This document shows positions 61,251 through 64,000 of a stretch of DNA of 64,000 nucleotides, piece after piece. The notes under the pieces were generated by a model. It saw nothing but the letters and a program-made list of their open reading frames with translations, did not search any database and was not told where the DNA came from. Position numbers and translations under genes: made by a program. This DNA comes from Brevibacterium sp. CCUG 69071 (GTDB taxonomy: Bacteria; Actinomycetota; Actinomycetes; Actinomycetales; Brevibacteriaceae), in NCBI RefSeq assembly GCF_021023135.1, contig NZ_PGFV01000010.1, positions 24,384 to 88,383 of the forward strand. The letters are read 5' to 3'. Each line of letters opens with the position of its first letter. Positions within the stretch are counted from its first letter, which is position 1.

Positions 61251-62552
61251 TCACCCCAGCCGCCCGCGCGTCTCCGGCAACCTGGTGATGAAGATGAGCG
61301 CGAGGACGACGACGGCGCAGGCGGCCATGTAGAAGCCCGGCGCGGTGTTGACCCCGGTGACGTCGACAAGCCAGGTGCCGACGAACGGCGCGGTTCCGCC
61401 GAGTACTGCGTAGGAGATGTTGTAGCTGATCGCCGCCGAGGTGAAGCGCGTCTTCGTCGAGAACCGCTCGCAGAAGAAGGTGTAGCAGCCGCCGCCGTAG
61501 CAGCACAGAGAGATGACGAAGATCGTCTGCCCGATGAATGCCAGTGCCATGTTTCCGCTGGTCACCAACCCGAAGGCCGGCACCGAGGTGGCCGCCAGCA
61601 GGATCGAACCGGCAATGAGCATGGGCTTGCGTCCGACTCTGTCGCCGATGGCTCCGGCGATCGGCAGGAAGATCGTGTAGCTGGCCATGGCGAACGCGTT
61701 CGTCGCCAGCGACTGCTCTCGGCTGAGGTCGCCGGTGGTCTGGATGTAGGTGACGAAGTAGGCCGAGAGCATGTAGAAGCCGAGCGCGGTGAGGCCGAGG
61801 ACGAAGAAGACCTGGAGCATCCCCACCGAGTTCTCTTGGAAGGAGTCGCGGATCGGGCTGAATTCCTTGGGGCGTTCGGCGGCGGTCTTCTTGAACAGCT
61901 CGGATTCGTCGGTCCGGGACCGGATCCACAGGCCCACGGCGGAGAGAGGCAGAGCGAGGAGGAACGGGATCCGCCAGCCCCAGGAGGCGAAGGAGTCATC
62001 GCTCATCATGGTCGAGAGCGCGAGGATGAGACCGCCGGCGAAGACCGAGGGCAGGGCGGTCGCGGCGAGGGTGATGTTGATCCAGAGTCCGCGCTTCTCG
62101 ACGGGAGCGTGTTCGTAGACGAAGGAGGGGCCGCCCACCGATTCGCCTCCTGCGGAGAATCCCTGCCCGAGGCGGGCGAGGATGAGCAGGATGGGAGCGA
62201 ACCAGCCGATCTGGTCGAATCCGGGCAGGACGCCGATGAGCGCGGTGCAGATTCCGACGAGGAAGATCGTGATCGTCAAGGTCTTCCGTCTGCCCACTTT
62301 GTCGCCGAGCGCGCCGAAGAACAGGCCGCCGAGGGGACGCATGACGAAGGCGACTCCGAAGGTCGCGAAGATGACGAGCAAGCCGGTGACTCGGTCGCCG
62401 TCGGGGAAGAAGTACTCGGAGAGGATGACGGCCGAGAGGCCGTAGAGGGTGAAATCGTAGAACTCGACGAATTGGCCGATGCTGCCGCCGACGAGCACCT
62501 TCTTCTGCATGCTCGTGGACTTGCGCCCCGTTGTGACTGCGGTGGCTGACAT
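61251..62552 (-). CDS. MFS transporter, metabolite:H+ symporter type
   Basis: A 433-residue carrier with 12 membrane segments. Family marks of the MHS group (ProP, ShiA, KgtP) include GGSIGQFVEFYDFTLYG at the N-terminus, GALGDKVGRRKTL between segments 2 and 3 and QGFSAGGESVGGPSFVYEHAP near segment 4. It is first in the operon with the M20 hydrolase and two amidases and probably imports their substrate. GGGGAG precedes the ATG. Confidence 0.9.
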   Translation of the reverse strand: MSATAVTTGRKSTSMQKKVLVGGSIGQFVEFYDFTLYGLSAVILSEYFFPDGDRVTGLLVIFATFGVAFVMRPLGGLFFGALGDKVGRRKTLTITIFLVGICTALIGVLPGFDQIGWFAPILLILARLGQGFSAGGESVGGPSFVYEHAPVEKRGLWINITLAATALPSVFAGGLILALSTMMSDDSFASWGWRIPFLLALPLSAVGLWIRSRTDESELFKKTAAERPKEFSPIRDSFQENSVGMLQVFFVLGLTALGFYMLSAYFVTYIQTTGDLSREQSLATNAFAMASYTIFLPIAGAIGDRVGRKPMLIAGSILLAATSVPAFGLVTSGNMALAFIGQTIFVISLCCYGGGCYTFFCERFSTKTRFTSAAISYNISYAVLGGTAPFVGTWLVDVTGVNTAPGFYMAACAVVVLALIFITRLPETRGRLG

Positions 62553-62743
62553 AGTTGCTCCCCTGTTGTGGCGATCGCGTGAGCACCATCATTGCGGCCT
62601 ACGTCACATCAGTCCAACAGATACTTTTGAAGCTCGGCATGAGCAAAATCGATGAGCCGCCGAGGTGGCCCGTCCTTACCGACGATCCTGTACAACCAGC
62701 GTGCCGGACCTCTTCAACCGGCATGCCGGGCCTTTCGCCCGAC

Positions 62744-63664
62744 TCAGCTGCCGTCGGGGCCCAGAATCTCCCTGGCCAGTTCGCAGAATGCCCGCGCTCT
62801 TCTGCTCAGCCGAAGCTCCTTGGGCCAGACGAGCGCGAGATCGATGCTCGGAAAATCGTCGAGCAGCGGCACATCGACGGTCTTCGACCCGATATAGGTC
62901 CCCGAGGACACGCTCTGGCTGAGCAGCGAATACCCATGCCCCATCGCCACGAACGACCGCACCGTCTCGTAGCCGGCAAAGGTGTGCCGCACCACCGGTT
63001 CGACACCGGCGATCCGAAAGAGCTCGTCGTAGTACTGCCTGCTGTAGGGCAGGTCGAGTTGGATGTAGTCCTCGTCCGCGAGTTCCCGAAGATGGATCGG
63101 ACGCGGCCGCCTGCCACCCCCGCCGAGGCGGTGGTCGAGCGACACGAGGGCGTGGGGCTTCACGAGGTCGATGAGGAATCGATCGAAGCGATCGGTCATT
63201 CCCAGCGTGTAGGTCAGCGCGAGATCGCAGTCGCCGGCGACGACAGCGGCCTGCAGCTCCTGGAGATTCGCCTCGAGGTAGTTGATTCGGACATCGGGGT
63301 AGCGCTTCTCGAACTCCCGGTGGATGAGCGGGAGGCGAGTGGGCGCGATCGGCGAGAAGACACCGACGGTGAGGTCCCCGCTGAGCGAACGCGAGAGCCC
63401 GAGCGCGGTCTCGCCGAGGGCTTCGGTGGACTCGAGGACCGATTCCACCTCGGCGAGGAATCGGCGACCCGCAGGCGAGAGCACCACGGAGCGGTTGCGC
63501 TGGCGGATGAAGAGGTCGATGCCCAAGGTGCGCTCGAGCTGCCCCATTGCCGTGGAGATCGCCGACTGCGTGACATTGAGGCGCTTGGCCGCTTCGGTCA
63601 TGTTCTCTCGCCGTGCGACTTCCTGGAAGTAGCGCAGCTGGACGAGAGTGAAATCGAGGGCCAT
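62744..63664 (-). CDS. LysR-family transcriptional regulator
   Basis: A 306-residue regulator with the LysR winged helix LRYFQEVARRENMTEAAKRLNVTQSAISTAMGQLER and a periplasmic-binding-like effector domain. Several Met codons open the frame; I chose MALDFTLVQL, where family alignment begins, though MMTF (63676) is possible. It lies 192 bases upstream of the transporter-amidase operon on the same strand and probably controls it; that is an inference. Confidence 0.87.
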   Translation of the reverse strand: MALDFTLVQLRYFQEVARRENMTEAAKRLNVTQSAISTAMGQLERTLGIDLFIRQRNRSVVLSPAGRRFLAEVESVLESTEALGETALGLSRSLSGDLTVGVFSPIAPTRLPLIHREFEKRYPDVRINYLEANLQELQAAVVAGDCDLALTYTLGMTDRFDRFLIDLVKPHALVSLDHRLGGGGRRPRPIHLRELADEDYIQLDLPYSRQYYDELFRIAGVEPVVRHTFAGYETVRSFVAMGHGYSLLSQSVSSGTYIGSKTVDVPLLDDFPSIDLALVWPKELRLSRRARAFCELAREILGPDGS

Positions 63665-63799
63665 AAAGGTCATCATCGCATGCGCAGGCCGCAGTAGCAG
63701 CGCGTGCAAGAAGGAGGCCGACCCCATACCGCCGAACGACCTCGCAGGCTCAATGGCGCCCCGGATTCTCACCGCGTCCATGTCGGTGCCGACGACTAT

Positions 63800-64000
63800 G
63801 TCAGTGCCTTCTTATAGGGTGGAACCACACCCAGCCACACCACACAACAATACCGTTCGATACACACCCACATATCCCACCAGCACAAACAACAACAATC
63901 ATACGTAGACAGTAACAATCGAAAATAATCCGAAATTAAAAGGCGCAAAACAGCAATACTGATGTACACTGAATAAAAGAGCCCTTCAACGGAGAACGGA
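63800..64000. other. AT-rich non-coding stretch at window end
   Basis: After about 63820 the composition drops sharply from GC-rich coding DNA to A/C-rich, T-poor and low-complexity sequence with runs such as ACAACAACAAT. I see no credible gene on either strand. The gap 63665-63800 before it also lacks a gene. It could be the edge of an acquired region or the leader of a gene outside the window. Confidence 0.6.

Noticed and set aside
63975..64000. Possible start of a 16S rRNA gene (TTCAACGGAGAACGGA)
   Set aside because: It recalls the bases before the conserved GAGTTTGATC, but that sequence does not follow within the window.

Overview
The window is GC-rich, densely coded DNA of an actinobacterium. 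The cell type is indicated by the many start codons placed 6-7 bases after a -10 hexamer (leaderless mRNAs), an ErmX-like methyltransferase, an IclR-controlled histidine-utilisation cluster and MntR/NRAMP manganese genes. Gene content resembles Brevibacterium or a close relative; that assignment is an inference. I saw no tRNA, rRNA, CRISPR array, insertion sequence or phage gene.

Layout. 1-3720: a sensor kinase (5' end outside the window), a membrane glycosyltransferase carrying a C-terminal HPt-like domain, and a stand-alone receiver on the opposite strand. 3980-8050: housekeeping and accessory genes (thioesterase, VOC protein, AraC regulator, HAD-like protein, Glu/Asp racemase, HdeD-like membrane protein). 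8090-9680: a macrolide-resistance erm gene with an RLR-type leader peptide, a hairpin that can hide its ribosome binding site, an unusual C-terminal tail and a strong terminator. 9820-18800: phosphate permease, MntR, lipase maturation factor-like protein, MntH with an operator on its promoter, TetR-DoxX, methyltransferase and small membrane proteins. 18937-25470: photolyase, then a LacI-type regulator flanked by an NCS2 permease and an amidohydrolase-TauE operon; both flanking units carry the same palindromic operator. 25656-28775: rlmC, trpS with a complete WWW leader-peptide attenuator, and a VOC protein.

28873-41736 is a histidine/urocanate region: IclR regulator, HutF, an M20 amidohydrolase that may replace HutG, HutH, HutI and HutU on the minus strand; then a CaiB-type CoA transferase, an acyl-CoA dehydrogenase and an NCS1 permease on the plus strand. 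The plus-strand genes share a HutR-like palindrome. I propose that they feed a urocanate-related acid such as imidazole propionate into the Hut pathway.

43550-56060 is an acid-sugar type catabolic regulon: two NRAMP-fold proteins without the metal-binding motifs, a 2-hydroxyacid dehydrogenase, a DapA-family lyase, an aldo/keto reductase, a DUF1537 kinase, a PdxA-type dehydrogenase, a DeoR regulator, a cytosolic BNR (sialidase-fold) protein and a TauE exporter. The palindrome TTGCG-N7-CGCAA recurs at its promoters. The kinase-PdxA pair is known from threonate/erythronate catabolism, so the end product is probably dihydroxyacetone phosphate; the starting substrate is unknown.

56126-63664: a DUF1345 membrane protein, then an operon of an MHS-type transporter, an M20 hydrolase and two amidases, with a LysR regulator upstream. 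The last 200 bases are strikingly AT-rich and non-coding.
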